A stretch of DNA of 64,000 nt from Neoroseomonas eburnea (GTDB lineage Bacteria; Pseudomonadota; Alphaproteobacteria; Acetobacterales; Acetobacteraceae), in the NCBI RefSeq assembly GCF_018129005.1, contig NZ_JAAEDL010000001.1, positions 186,001 through 250,000 on the forward strand. The letters run 5' to 3'. The position numbers and the translations under genes are program-made. The notes under the pieces were generated by a model that saw only the letters and a list, made by a program, of their open reading frames with translations, ran no database searches and was not told the DNA's origin. The number at the start of each line of letters is the position of its first letter. The stretch's first letter is position 1. Positions 54,162 through 63,446 of this stretch are shown in pieces.

Positions 54162-54533
54162 TCAGGCCGCGGCTGCCTGTGCGGCCTCGAAGGCGGCCCG
54201 CGATTCACGGATCGCCTGCTGGTGCCGCGCCGCCCAATCGGCCAGCGGCGCCAGGGCCGCATGCAGCGAGACGCCCCGCGGCGTCAGCGCGTAGGTGACC
54301 TGCGGCGGGCGCCCATCGGTCACCCGGCGCGTCACCAGCCCGTCGCGTTCCAGCTGCCGCAATGTCACGGCCAGCATGCGCTGCGAAACCCCGTCGATCA
54401 CCCGCCGCAGCGCGTTGAAGCGGCACGGGGCCTTGTCGAGCTCGGCGATCACCAGGACCGACCAGGCGTCGCCGACGCGATCGAGCACATCCCGGATCGG
54501 ACAGTCGTGATTGACGGTGCGCGGGGCGGGCAT
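54162..54533 (-). CDS. HxlR-family transcriptional regulator
   Basis: A 123-aa winged-helix regulator. HDCPIRDVLDRVGDAWSVLVIAEL is the family opening, with the conserved Cys11 that acts as a thiol sensor in some members; FNALRRVIDGVSQRMLAVTLRQLERDGLVTR is the recognition helix region, then the wing VTYALTPRGVSL. It is divergent from a 206-aa NAD(P)-binding protein gene, with a dyad in the shared promoter. By analogy with known HxlR proteins it probably represses that gene and responds to a reactive electrophile. Confidence 0.9.
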   Translation of the reverse strand: MPAPRTVNHDCPIRDVLDRVGDAWSVLVIAELDKAPCRFNALRRVIDGVSQRMLAVTLRQLERDGLVTRRVTDGRPPQVTYALTPRGVSLHAALAPLADWAARHQQAIRESRAAFEAAQAAAA

Positions 54534-54546
54534 CGGGTTCCCTCCG

Positions 54547-54591
54547 GGTAACCATGTGACGCGGAAATGGATCTATCGGAACCAGGTTACC
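54547..54591. promoter_or_regulatory. Probable HxlR operator dyad
   Basis: GGTAACC (54547-54553) and GGTTACC (54585-54591) form an inverted repeat with 31 bp between them, in the 104-bp gap between the divergent hxlR-like and NAD-binding genes. Centre-to-centre spacing is about 38 bp. Its position suits an operator controlling both genes. Confidence 0.5.
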
Positions 54592-54637
54592 AATCGTAAT
54601 TGCCCTGCCCGCAACATTCCTGGCAAGGGCAAACCAC

Positions 54638-55258
54638 ATGGACATCCTGGTGATCGGCGCGAGCGGCATGATCGGCAGCCGGCTGGCGACGGAGGCGCTC
54701 TCCCGCGGCCACCGCGTCACCGCCGCGGCGCGCAACCCCGAGAAGATCGGGGCCCGTCCCGGCCTCACGCCGATGAAGCTCGAGGTGACGGACATCCCGG
54801 CGTTGTCCGCCGCCGCCGCGTCGGCCGATGTGGTGATCGCCGCCGCCAGCCCGCGCAGCACCGGCAATCCGGCGGCGGAGGCAATGGGCTACGCCGAAGC
54901 GCTGATCGCAGGCCTCGACGGCAAGCGCCTGGTGCTGGTGGGCGGCGCGGGCTCGCTGAACCTGGCCGACGGCAGCCCGGTCGCCGACCACGTGCCCGAG
55001 CCCTACAACGCCGAGGCCCGCGCCATGCGCGCCGCCTTCGAGCGCATCGCGGCGAGCGGCATCGACTTCACCGTGCTCGCCCCGGCGGGGATGGTCGCGC
55101 CGGGCGAGCGGACCGGGACCTTCCGCCTCGGCGGCCGCACGTTGCTGACGGATGCGGAAGGGCAGAGCCGCATCAGCGCCGAGGACTATGCGGTGGCGCT
55201 GCTCGATGAGGTGGAACGGCCGGCGCATCGCGGGATGATCTTCACCGCGGCGTACTGA
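54638..55258 (+). CDS. NAD(P)-binding protein (atypical SDR, NmrA/YwnB-like)
   Basis: A 206-aa Rossmann protein with the glycine motif DILVIGASGMIGSRLATEAL at the N-terminus, then VTAAARNPEK and a C-terminal YAVALLDEVERPAHRGMIF. It lacks a clear YxxxK catalytic pair and looks like the atypical SDR5/YwnB-type quinone- or electrophile-responsive proteins. Divergence from an HxlR regulator fits a detoxification gene. ATG at 54638; the upstream AAGGGC is a weak ribosome site. Confidence 0.85.
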   Translation: MDILVIGASGMIGSRLATEALSRGHRVTAAARNPEKIGARPGLTPMKLEVTDIPALSAAAASADVVIAAASPRSTGNPAAEAMGYAEALIAGLDGKRLVLVGGAGSLNLADGSPVADHVPEPYNAEARAMRAAFERIAASGIDFTVLAPAGMVAPGERTGTFRLGGRTLLTDAEGQSRISAEDYAVALLDEVERPAHRGMIFTAAY

Positions 55259-55640
55259 TACGGCGGGCCGGGCATTGTTGGAGGGGTGCTGACACATGGG
55301 CGCGAACACCCATGGCGCTGGTGATCGGAGAGGGGCTCTGCCCCTCTCCAAGCCTCACCCCGCCAGGGTGCAGTGCACCCTGGACCGGCCAGTAGCTGGT
55401 CCCGGCGTGACTGCCCCTCCGGCACGAAGAAGGGCGCTGCGAGCATGACGCCCGCGGGATATCCCGGGCGCCGGGCAAGGTGCTTCCTTCGTCGCCGCGG
55501 AATTCCTCCTCTGCCCGACACCGGGTGATGGTTCCCAAAGGCCTTTCGGCCTTTGGTGGGGTGAGGTCCGGAGAGGGGCAAAGCCTCTCTCCGGCTCCCA
55601 CCTTCGCGCCAATGGCGCCAGGCCCCTCCGGCTGACGCCT
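55259..55640. repeat. Cluster of perfect hairpins between convergent genes
   Basis: A 382-bp gap with several perfect hairpins: GGAGAGGGGC/GCCCCTCTCC (55327-55349), CCAGGGTGCA/TGCACCCTGG (55363-55383), CCAAAGGCC/GGCCTTTGG (55535-55556) and GGAGAGGGGC/GCCTCTCTCC (55570-55592, one mismatch). A diverged copy of its right part is at 63271-63342. It lies between convergent genes. No U tracts follow the stems, so it looks like a REP-type array, not a simple terminator. Confidence 0.65.
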
Positions 55641-56333
55641 TCAATCGGCCGGCTGTGCCGCCACGACCCGCCCCTCGCTCAGCGTCACGATCCGATCCAT
55701 CCGCCCCGCGAGGTCCGGGTTGTGCGTCGCCACCAGCGCCGCGACGCCATGTCCGCGCACCTGGTCCAGCAGTTCCGCGAAGACCCGGTCCGAAGTCCCG
55801 ACATCGAGGTTCCCCGTCGGCTCGTCCGCCAGCAGGATCCGTGGCCGGTTCGCCAGCGCCCGCGCGATCGCGACACGCTGCTGCTCGCCCCCCGAGAGCT
55901 TCCCCGGCCGGTGCCCCTCCCGCCCCGTCAGCCCGAAGGCCGCGAGCAGTTCCCGCGCCCGCGTCCTCGCCGCGCCGCGCGCCACGCCGGCGGCCATCTG
56001 CGGCAAGGCGATGTTCTCCTCCGCCGTGAATTCCGGCAGCAGGTGATGGAACTGGTAGACGAAGCCGATCGTCGTCCGCCGGATCGCCGTGCGGGCATCG
56101 TCCGACAGCGACCCCGCGGCGCGGCCTTCGACGAAGACCTCGCCGCCATCGGGCCTTTCCAGCAGCCCGGCGAGGTGCAGCAGCGTGGATTTGCCGGTGC
56201 CCGAGGGCGCCACCAGCGCGACGATCTCGCCCGCCGCCAGGGCCAGGTCGGCGCCGCGCAGCACCGCGAGGTCGCCGGCCCCGGATCGGTAGCGCCGTTC
56301 CACGGCGGCCAGCCGCAGCGGGAGTTCACTCAT
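55641..56333 (-). CDS. lolD: Lipoprotein-releasing ABC transporter ATPase LolD
   Basis: A 230-aa ATPase with Walker [15 protein letters not shown]-loop [20 protein letters not shown], the signature [15 protein letters not shown] and Walker [25 protein letters not shown] is the LolD-type Q-loop. It powers release of outer-membrane lipoproteins from the inner membrane to LolA. It overlaps the permease gene by 8 bp and is the last gene of the operon that begins with proS. Confidence 0.93.
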   Translation of the reverse strand: MSELPLRLAAVERRYRSGAGDLAVLRGADLALAAGEIVALVAPSGTGKSTLLHLAGLLERPDGGEVFVEGRAAGSLSDDARTAIRRTTIGFVYQFHHLLPEFTAEENIALPQMAAGVARGAARTRARELLAAFGLTGREGHRPGKLSGGEQQRVAIARALANRPRILLADEPTGNLDVGTSDRVFAELLDQVRGHGVAALVATHNPDLAGRMDRIVTLSEGRVVAAQPAD

Positions 56334-57588
56334 CGCGCAGCGCCTCCACGGGATCCGTCCTCGCCGCGCGCCAGGAGGGATAGAGCGTCGCCAGCAGCGA
56401 CAGCAGCAGCCCGAGGCCGACCACCTGGGCCACGTCCCAGGGGTCCACCACGGCCGGAATATGGGTGAGGAAGTAGATCTGCGGATCGAAGATCGTGGTG
56501 CCCGTCAGCCGCATCAGTGCCTGGCGGATGGTTTCGAGATTGGCGCAGAAGGCGAGGCCGAGCCCGAGCCCGGCCAGCGTGCCGAGCCCGCCCACCGTCG
56601 CCCCGCAGAGCAGGAAGATGCGCAGGATCGCCCCCCTGCCCGCGCCCATGGTGCGCAGGACGGCGATGTCCTTCCCCTTGTCCTTCACCAGCATGATGAG
56701 GGAGGAGACGATGTTGAACGCCGCGACCAGGATGATCAGCGCGAGGATGAGGAACATCACGTTCCGCTGGACCTCGACGATCTCGAAGAAGCCGCTGTTC
56801 GCACCCTGCCAGTCGAGGATGGTGATGCGCCGTCCGGCCAGCGCGCGGCGGATCGCCGATGCGGCGTCCTCCGCCGCGGCCGGGTCGCGCAGATGGACCT
56901 CGATCTGGCTCGCCGCGCCGGGTCGCTGGAAGAAGAGCTGCGCGGCCGGCAGCGGCAGGAACAGGAAGCCGCCGTCGTACTCCTGCATCCCGGCCTCGAA
57001 GAGCGCGACGATGCGATAGGGGCGCAGCCGCGGCACCGTGCCGAAGACCGTGGTCCGCCCTTCCGGGGAGACCACCGTGATCCGGTCACCCACGCCGAGA
57101 TCGAGCCGCCGCGCGAGGACGGTGCCGATGACGATCGCATCCTCTCCGCCGAAATCGGCGAGGCTCCCGGCGCGGATATTGTCGGCGATGATGCCGCGCG
57201 CGCGCAGGTCCTCCGGTGCGATGCCGCGCACCAGGCCGCCGGCGGACAGCCCCGCGTCCGTCGTCAGCAGCACCTGCCCCTCGAGCACCGGGGTCGCCTG
57301 CGCGACCTGCGGCAGGGCGCGGATGCGCGCGGCCGCCTCGGGGTAGTCACGCATCGGGCCTTCCGCGGCGACCACGCCGAGATGCCCGTTCACCGCCAGG
57401 ATCCGCCCGAGCAGCTCCTGCCGGAAACCGCCCATCACCGCGAGCACGACGATCAGCGTGCCGACGCCGAGCGCGATGCCGAGCAGCGAGAAGCCTGCGA
57501 TCAGCGACACCGCGCCCTCTCCGCGCGCGCGCAGGTAGCGCGCCGCCACGGCACGCTCGAAGGCGCCGAAGATGCGGGCCTCAGCCAT
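56326..57588 (-). CDS. LolC/LolE-type lipoprotein-releasing permease (copy 1)
   Basis: A 420-aa permease with the LolCE layout: first membrane helix ([30 protein letters not shown]), a periplasmic domain of about 220 residues, and three C-terminal helices including the hairpin [45 protein letters not shown]. The second FtsX-type helix pair is [27 protein letters not shown]. It is clearly homologous to the gene immediately upstream, with the same ending, [17 protein letters not shown]. Overlaps both neighbours by about 8 bp. Confidence 0.9.
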   Translation of the reverse strand: MAEARIFGAFERAVAARYLRARGEGAVSLIAGFSLLGIALGVGTLIVVLAVMGGFRQELLGRILAVNGHLGVVAAEGPMRDYPEAAARIRALPQVAQATPVLEGQVLLTTDAGLSAGGLVRGIAPEDLRARGIIADNIRAGSLADFGGEDAIVIGTVLARRLDLGVGDRITVVSPEGRTTVFGTVPRLRPYRIVALFEAGMQEYDGGFLFLPLPAAQLFFQRPGAASQIEVHLRDPAAAEDAASAIRRALAGRRITILDWQGANSGFFEIVEVQRNVMFLILALIILVAAFNIVSSLIMLVKDKGKDIAVLRTMGAGRGAILRIFLLCGATVGGLGTLAGLGLGLAFCANLETIRQALMRLTGTTIFDPQIYFLTHIPAVVDPWDVAQVVGLGLLLSLLATLYPSWRAARTDPVEALRDE

Positions 57589-58834
57589 GGCGCAGCGCCT
57601 CGGCCGGGTCGATCCGCGCGGCGCGCCAGCTCGGGTACAGCGTCGCCAGCAGCGACAGGCCGAAGCCGGTCGCGACGATCACCGCGACGTCGCGCACCTC
57701 GATGACGGAGGGCAGTTGCATGAGGAAGCGCAGCTCGGCGCCGAACAGGCCGGTTTCCTCGAGCCAGGCGAGGCCGCGGCGCAGCGCGGGGAAATTGGCG
57801 GCGACGCCGAGGCCGAGGGCGAAGCCCGCCAGCGTCCCGCCGCAGCCGATCGTCGCGCCGCAGAGGATGAAGATGCGCAGCACGGCACCGCGCGGCGCGC
57901 CCATCGTGCGCAGGATGGCGATGTCCCGCCCCTTGTCCTTCACCAGCATGGTCAGGGAGGAGACGATGTTGAAGGCCGCCACCACCACGATCAGCGTCAG
58001 GATCAGGAACATCACCTGCCGCTCCACCAGCACCGCAGCGTAGATGGAGCTGTTGGCGTTCTGCCAGTCGGCGACGCGCAGCCCCTGCCCCGCGAGGGCC
58101 GCGCGCAGTTCCGCCGTGACCGGCGCGACGCGGGACGGGTCGGCGAGCAGGATCTCGACCTGGTTCACCGCCTCCCCGAGGCCGAACAGCGACTGCGCGG
58201 TGGCGAGCGGCACGAAGATCGTGCGCCCGTCATATTCCGGCATGCCCATGTCGAAGGAGGCGACCATGCGCAGGCTGCGCTGGCGCGGCGCGGCGGTGAA
58301 ATCCCCGCCGCGCGCCTGCGGCAGCACGACGGTCAGCGTGTCCCCCGGCATCAGGCGCAGCCGCGCCGCGAGCCGGGCGCCGACCACCACGGTATCCTCC
58401 GCCCCGAACTCGGCGAGGTCGCCGAGGCGGAGCCCGCGCCGGATGACAGGACGCGCGCGCAGCGCCTCCGGAGGCAGGCCGCGAAGCTGTGCCGCGGCTG
58501 CGCCGCCGCCCGGGCCTGTCACCAGCACCTGGCCTTCCACCGCCGGCGCGGCCTGCACGAGCCCCGCGATCCCGTTCAAGCGGGCCAGGATCGCCTGGGG
58601 GTCCTCCAGCGTGCGGCCGCGTTCGGGCTGCACGGTGAGGTGCCCGTTCAGCCCGATGATCCGCGCCATCAGGTCCTGCCGGAAGCCGTTCATCACCGAG
58701 GTGACGATGATCAGCGTCGCGACGCCGAGGGTGATCCCGACCAGGGAGAACAGCGCGGTGATCGAGACGAAGCGTTCGCCCTTGCGCGTGCGCAGATAGC
58801 GGAAGGCGACGGCGCGCTCGAAGGCGTTGAACAT
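57581..58834 (-). CDS. LolC/LolE-type lipoprotein-releasing permease (copy 2)
   Basis: A 417-aa paralogue of the preceding permease: helix 1 VSITALFSLVGITLGVATLIIVTSVMNGFRQDLMARIIGLNGHL, the periplasmic domain, then [63 protein letters not shown], ending [17 protein letters not shown]. The two copies align from end to end, pointing to tandem duplication. It starts 8 bp after proS. With copy 1 it can form a LolCE-like heterodimer with LolD. Confidence 0.9.
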   Translation of the reverse strand: MFNAFERAVAFRYLRTRKGERFVSITALFSLVGITLGVATLIIVTSVMNGFRQDLMARIIGLNGHLTVQPERGRTLEDPQAILARLNGIAGLVQAAPAVEGQVLVTGPGGGAAAAQLRGLPPEALRARPVIRRGLRLGDLAEFGAEDTVVVGARLAARLRLMPGDTLTVVLPQARGGDFTAAPRQRSLRMVASFDMGMPEYDGRTIFVPLATAQSLFGLGEAVNQVEILLADPSRVAPVTAELRAALAGQGLRVADWQNANSSIYAAVLVERQVMFLILTLIVVVAAFNIVSSLTMLVKDKGRDIAILRTMGAPRGAVLRIFILCGATIGCGGTLAGFALGLGVAANFPALRRGLAWLEETGLFGAELRFLMQLPSVIEVRDVAVIVATGFGLSLLATLYPSWRAARIDPAEALRHG

Positions 58835-58842
58835 CGGGCCGT

Positions 58843-60159
58843 TCAGGCCCCGCGGATCTTCGCGATGGCGTCCTCGAGCGAGACCTCGATACGTTCGCCG
58901 GTGGCGCGGCGCTTCAGCTCCACCTTGCCGGCGGCGGCGCCGCGCGGGCCGATGATGGCCTGCCAGGGGAAGCCCATCAGGTCGGCATCGGCGAACTTCT
59001 CGCCCGCCCGTGCGCTGCGGTCGTCATAGACCGCCTCGTCGCCGAGCTTCGCGTAGAGGTCCTCGCACATCGCATCCGTCGCGGCGTCGCCCGGGCGCAG
59101 GTTCAGGATGGCGGCAGCCCAGGGCGCCACCGCGTCGGGCCAGCGGATGCCGGCCTCGTCGTGGTTCGCCTCGATCAGCGCGCCGACCAGGCGCGAGACG
59201 CCGATGCCGTAGGAGCCCATCTCCGGGATCACCGGCATGCCGTCCTGGCCCGCGACGGACAGGCCGAGCGGGGCGGAATACTTGGTGCCGAAGAAGAAGA
59301 TGTGGCCGACCTCGATGCCCCTGCCCTCGCGGCGACGGGCTTCCGGAACCTCCGCCCAGGCGGCCGCGTCATGCATCTCGTCCGTCGCGGCGTAGTTGGT
59401 GGTCACGCGCTCGAAGAAGGCCTTCAGCCCCTCGACATCATCATTATCCACATCGGCGCCCGCCCAGTCCGTCGTCTCATAGGCCGCGTCGTAGAAGACG
59501 CCGCTCTCTCCGGTCTCGGCGAGGATGATGAACTCGTGCGAGAGCTTGCCGCCGATCGGCCCGGTATCCGCGCGCATCGGCACCGCTGTCAGCCCCATGC
59601 GCTGGAAGGTGCGCAGGTAGGCAAGGAACATCTGGCGGTAGGAGTGCTCGCCACCTTCCTTGTCGAGGTCGAAGGAATAGGCGTCTTTCATCAGGAATTC
59701 GCGGCCGCGCATCACGCCGAAGCGGGGGCGGACCTCGTCACGGAACTTCCACTGGATGTGATAGAGGTTGCGCGGCAGGTCCCGGTACGACTTGGCGAAG
59801 GACTTGAAGATGTCGGTGACCATTTCCTCGTTGGTCGGGCCGAACAGCATCTCGCGCTCGTGCCGGTCGCGGATGCGCAGCATCTCCTTGCCGTAGTCGT
59901 CGTAGCGGCCGGATTCCTTCCACAACTCGGCCGGCTGGATGGTCGGCATCAGGATTTCCTGCGCGCCAGCGCGGTCCTGTTCCTCGCGCACGATCTGCTC
60001 GACGCGGCGCAGCACGCGCAGCCCGGCCGGCAGCCATGCGTAGATGCCGGCCGAGGTCTGGCGGATCAGACCGGCGCGCAGCATCAGCCGGTGGGAGGCG
60101 ATCTGCGCCTCGGCGGGGGTCTCTTTCAGCGTCGGCAGGAAAGCGCGGGAGAGGCGCAC
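58843..60159 (-). CDS. proS: Prolyl-tRNA synthetase, short form
   Basis: A 438-aa class II synthetase of the short bacterial form, which lacks the editing (INS) insertion and ends with the anticodon-binding domain. Motif 1/2 features are [28 protein letters not shown] and [26 protein letters not shown]; motif 3 is [15 protein letters not shown]; the anticodon-binding domain is at the C-terminus ([23 protein letters not shown]). GTG start; the AAAGGA ribosome site is 8 bp upstream. It is the first gene of proS-lolCE-like-lolD. Confidence 0.95.
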   Translation of the reverse strand: MRLSRAFLPTLKETPAEAQIASHRLMLRAGLIRQTSAGIYAWLPAGLRVLRRVEQIVREEQDRAGAQEILMPTIQPAELWKESGRYDDYGKEMLRIRDRHEREMLFGPTNEEMVTDIFKSFAKSYRDLPRNLYHIQWKFRDEVRPRFGVMRGREFLMKDAYSFDLDKEGGEHSYRQMFLAYLRTFQRMGLTAVPMRADTGPIGGKLSHEFIILAETGESGVFYDAAYETTDWAGADVDNDDVEGLKAFFERVTTNYAATDEMHDAAAWAEVPEARRREGRGIEVGHIFFFGTKYSAPLGLSVAGQDGMPVIPEMGSYGIGVSRLVGALIEANHDEAGIRWPDAVAPWAAAILNLRPGDAATDAMCEDLYAKLGDEAVYDDRSARAGEKFADADLMGFPWQAIIGPRGAAAGKVELKRRATGERIEVSLEDAIAKIRGA

Positions 60160-60341
60160 GGGCGGTCCTTTGCGGCGGGAATCGCCGGGGAACCTAACGG
60201 CGGAGGGCCCGGGCCGGAAGGGGCGCCGGCGCTTCCGGTGATTCGGAAGAAGCCTACGTGCAGGGCATGCATCACGACATTTTCGTGCGTCTCTGGGCGG
60301 AAGGCGCTAATTTCTGCTTGAGATGCATGCAGGCGCAGCCT

Positions 60342-60376
60342 AAAAAAAGGGGCCGCGCCCGAGAAGGTCGCGGCCC
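60342..60376 (-). terminator. Strong intrinsic terminator, minus strand
   Basis: On the minus strand GGGCCGCG pairs with CGCGGCCC (arms at 60369-60376 and about 60349-60358), and is followed by a run of seven U (60348-60342). It would end a transcript coming from the DUF1467 side, or the small RNA proposed here, before proS. Confidence 0.8.
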
Positions 60377-60475
60377 AAGTTTAGGGAGGAAACGCCAGTC
60401 ACACGGCAGGAAGAGAACCAATCTCTTCCTGAGGCCAAGGATGGCCGGCCGGGGCATGGCGAACAATGAGATTCA
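60342..60475 (-). ncRNA. Candidate small RNA
   Basis: The minus strand between the two terminators can hold an RNA of about 130 nt with no ORF of note. It would have a perfect 10-bp hairpin with a 5-nt loop (CAGGAAGAGA/TCTCTTCCTG, 60407-60431), an unpaired CCTCCCTAAA patch (complement of 60381-60389) that could pair with ribosome-binding sites, and the U7 terminator at 60342. Hfq is encoded in the same window. The 5' end is guessed; no convincing promoter was found. Confidence 0.35.
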
Positions 60476-60493
60476 GGCCGACGCAAGGGTGAA

Positions 60494-60516
60494 AAAAGCG
60501 GCGATGAGCCGCTTTT
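60494..60516. terminator. Bidirectional intrinsic terminator
   Basis: AAAAGCGGC/GCCGCTTTT forms a perfect 9-bp stem with loop GATGA. On the minus strand a T run follows (complement of 60492-60497), so it ends the DUF1467 transcript; on the plus strand CCTTTTC follows the stem. Confidence 0.8.
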
Positions 60517-60561
60517 AGCCTTTTCTGTGTGCATTTTACATATTCTCTGCCGATTTTTTGC

Positions 60562-60825
60562 TCAATCGGACGGCAGCGCGAGCCAGCCCGAGCGGAAGGA
60601 GAGCCAATCGCTCTCCACCAGGAACCAGATCCCGACCCAGATCACCACCGTCAGCGCCGTGGTGGCGAGCACCTTCCACCCGAGATTCGCGGCGACCGGC
60701 GCCCCCCGCCAGCCGCCCGCCGCGGGGTCGCCCTCCGGATCGGGGCGCGCGCCGATGGGCAGGATGCAGAAAAGCGCCGTCCACCAGACGAGAAGGAAGA
60801 CGACGATGCCCGTGAACCATGTCAT
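60562..60825 (-). CDS. DUF1467 family membrane protein
   Basis: An 87-aa protein with two hydrophobic segments, TWFTGIVVFLLVWWTALFCILPIG and LATTALTVVIWVGIWFLVESDWLSF, joined by a loop with DPEGDPAAGGWRGAP. This is the small alphaproteobacterial DUF1467 family, often found next to proS, as here. Function unknown. The ATG at 60825 gives the family start. It is followed by two minus-strand terminators. Confidence 0.85.
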   Translation of the reverse strand: MTWFTGIVVFLLVWWTALFCILPIGARPDPEGDPAAGGWRGAPVAANLGWKVLATTALTVVIWVGIWFLVESDWLSFRSGWLALPSD

Positions 60826-61280
60826 GGAAGATGTATCTGCCCTGGAAGTTGTTGCGTTTCAGGCCGGCATTGCCCGGCTGTCCCGCGGAGCGCATTCGGA
60901 GCCGAGGAGTGCCCGATGCCAGGGAACACGTCCATGCCGCTGAGGACTGGTTATCCCGGTCCTGGCCGGAGTCACCGCCCGTGTGGCGCCTGCCGCGGGG
61001 CAAGCGGCCTCGCGGCGAACCGGTCGCACCTGTGTCATTTCGCATCGCTTGCAGCGGCCACCCATCGCGCCGCATTCCTTGGCCGCCCGCACCCTACGAC
61101 GACCTGCCGACGGGCGCGACCCGCGGATCGCCGTGCCAGGCTGACTGACATGCTCCATTCGCGACATCCCGCCGCTTCGCACGGATGCTGCATGATAGGA
61201 TGCTGAAGAAGGTGGGGTAGCCGCGGCTGGTTTCGGCGCGGAGAGGCCGCCCGCAACTTGAGGAGAAGGAGATCGCCAAC
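60826..61280. other. 455-bp region without a supported gene
   Basis: Between the divergent DUF1467 and glycine-rich genes. Frames here are shadow-like. The stretch TGCATGATAGGATGC near 61190 could be a -10 element for the downstream gene, whose ribosome site is AGGAGAAGGAG (61259-61270). No terminator or repeat was recognised. Confidence 0.5.
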
Positions 61281-62018
<738 letters not shown>

Positions 62019-62059
62019 GGCTATGCGGCCGGCCGCATAGCCGGCGCGGGGGGAGTGGT

Positions 62060-62941
62060 TCAGCCTGGTCTGAGACGCTCCCGCAGCCGGGTGATGATCG
62101 CCGGATCGTACGGCATCGCGGCCGGGATGCCTTCGCGTCGGGCAAACGCCGTCAGGGCGGCGCGTGTCTGGGGTCCATCGCGGCCGTTCACCGGGGCCGT
62201 CCAGAGCCCTTGGGTGGCGAGGCCTGACTGGGCGAAGCGCGCAATCGGCCGATCCACCGGCGGGACAGGGCCGCGCGAAGTTTCACCTGCGAGGCGGCTT
62301 TCGGCATGCCTGGCCGCCACGGCAGGAACGCGCCGCTGCAGCGCCTCGCGGTATCGCCTTGCCGCCGCAACGCCGCGTCTCTCGGAGATCCGCAACCGCG
62401 CAAGCGCCTCGGCGTCATCCTGCGCCGTGCCCTCCCCGGCCACCTGCAGCAGCGCCATGGCGAAATGCGCTTCGGGATGGCCACGTTCGGCGGCTCGCTG
62501 GAACCAGACCGCGGCCCAGGCAGGTTCTCTCGACGTGCCATCGCCGGCTTCGATCAGTTGTCCAAGCCGGAACTGCGCCTCGGCCGTACCCTGTTGCGCC
62601 GATCGGTGCAGCCATGGGATCGCCGCCGCGGCATCGCGCCCGCCGTCGGGCCGGAACAGGTGGCTGCTGCCCACCATCAGCTGAGCATCGGGATCACCGA
62701 GCGCGGCGGCGGCCTCGATCAGGATCGCGGCGCGCCCAGGATCAGGAACGCCACCACGGGACGGGTTGAGTGCCCGGATTCCGTCACGGTAGAGGCCGGC
62801 GCCACGGGAACGCTCCTGCGGCGATGTCGGCGGCGGCGGTGCACTTGGCACCTCGGTCCCGCCACCCATCGAACCGCATCCGACCAGGAGCAGGCCAGCG
62901 GCCATGCAGGCCGAAATGATCGACAGACGCGGTGCGGTCAT
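62060..62941 (-). CDS. Sel1-like repeat lipoprotein with C-terminal peptidoglycan-binding-like domain
   Basis: A 293-aa lipoprotein with lipobox LLLVGCGS. After a Pro/Ser-rich linker it has Sel1/TPR-type repeats: AAILIEAAAALGDPDAQLMVGSSH, AIPWLHRSAQQGTAEAQFRLGQLIE, AAVWFQRAAERGHPEAHFAMALLQVAGEGT, DAEALARLRISERRGVAAARR. The last 60 residues (GLWTAPVNGRDGPQTRAALTAFARREGI) resemble a PG_binding_1 fold. It probably sits in the outer membrane facing the periplasm, linking to peptidoglycan. ATG at 62941. Confidence 0.82.
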   Translation of the reverse strand: MTAPRLSIISACMAAGLLLVGCGSMGGGTEVPSAPPPPTSPQERSRGAGLYRDGIRALNPSRGGVPDPGRAAILIEAAAALGDPDAQLMVGSSHLFRPDGGRDAAAAIPWLHRSAQQGTAEAQFRLGQLIEAGDGTSREPAWAAVWFQRAAERGHPEAHFAMALLQVAGEGTAQDDAEALARLRISERRGVAAARRYREALQRRVPAVAARHAESRLAGETSRGPVPPVDRPIARFAQSGLATQGLWTAPVNGRDGPQTRAALTAFARREGIPAAMPYDPAIITRLRERLRPG

Positions 62942-63110
62942 GGCGCGATCCCTGGTCTGATCAAGGATCATGTTGCAGTACGATCCGGAACAGCAACCAG
63001 CGGCTCGCTGCTTGCCCGGATCCGCCGGTCGCGTTCGCCAACTGCCGGAAGGCGCAGATGAAGGACGCCGCCGCCCCCCGAACTCCCCATCAAGGGAGAC
63101 GGCCCTCAGA

Positions 63111-63236
63111 GACCGTTTGGAAGGTCCGGCAGCGGCCCGCCCCCCCATCCGGCCACCCATTCCAGGATACTGGCGTGGGTGGCCGGGTGGGGGGGCTGGT
63201 GCTGGACATGGAAAAGCGCCGCACGGCGCGGTTCCA
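63111..63236. repeat. Dispersed double-hairpin repeat, copy 2
   Basis: Second copy of the element at 41012-41140, with the same two hairpins: a long stem around the loop TTCCAGGATACTGGCG, and TGGAAAAGCGCC/GGCGCGGTTCCA. In the first stem CCGGCCACCCA pairs perfectly with TGGGTGGCCGG. Located between the Sel1-like lipoprotein gene and rnj, outside any gene. Confidence 0.72.
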
Positions 63237-63270
63237 AACTGATGCGGTGGACTCTCAGCACTCATCATGA

Positions 63271-63342
63271 CCCGGGTATCGGGTTCCAGCGGCCTTTCGG
63301 CCTTTGGCTGGGAGCGCCCGAGAGGGGCGGCGTCCCTCCCGG
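63271..63342. repeat. Diverged copy of the GGCCTTTCGGCC hairpin repeat
   Basis: Contains GGCCTTTCGGCCTTTGG and the following GAGAGGGGC...CTCCCGG, matching 55519-55595 with changes. It sits 105 bp beyond the rnj stop codon and may act as a terminator or REP element. The other parts of the 62942-63446 gap hold the double-hairpin repeat and nothing else recognised. Confidence 0.6.
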
Positions 63343-63446
63343 AACCGTCTGCAAGCCATCCGCGCAGACCTGCCGGAACCGCAGCTGTACGCATTGGCCG
63401 GCGGCGACGGCTCCGGTCTGCCGATGCCGCAAGGATCTCCGCGGCA

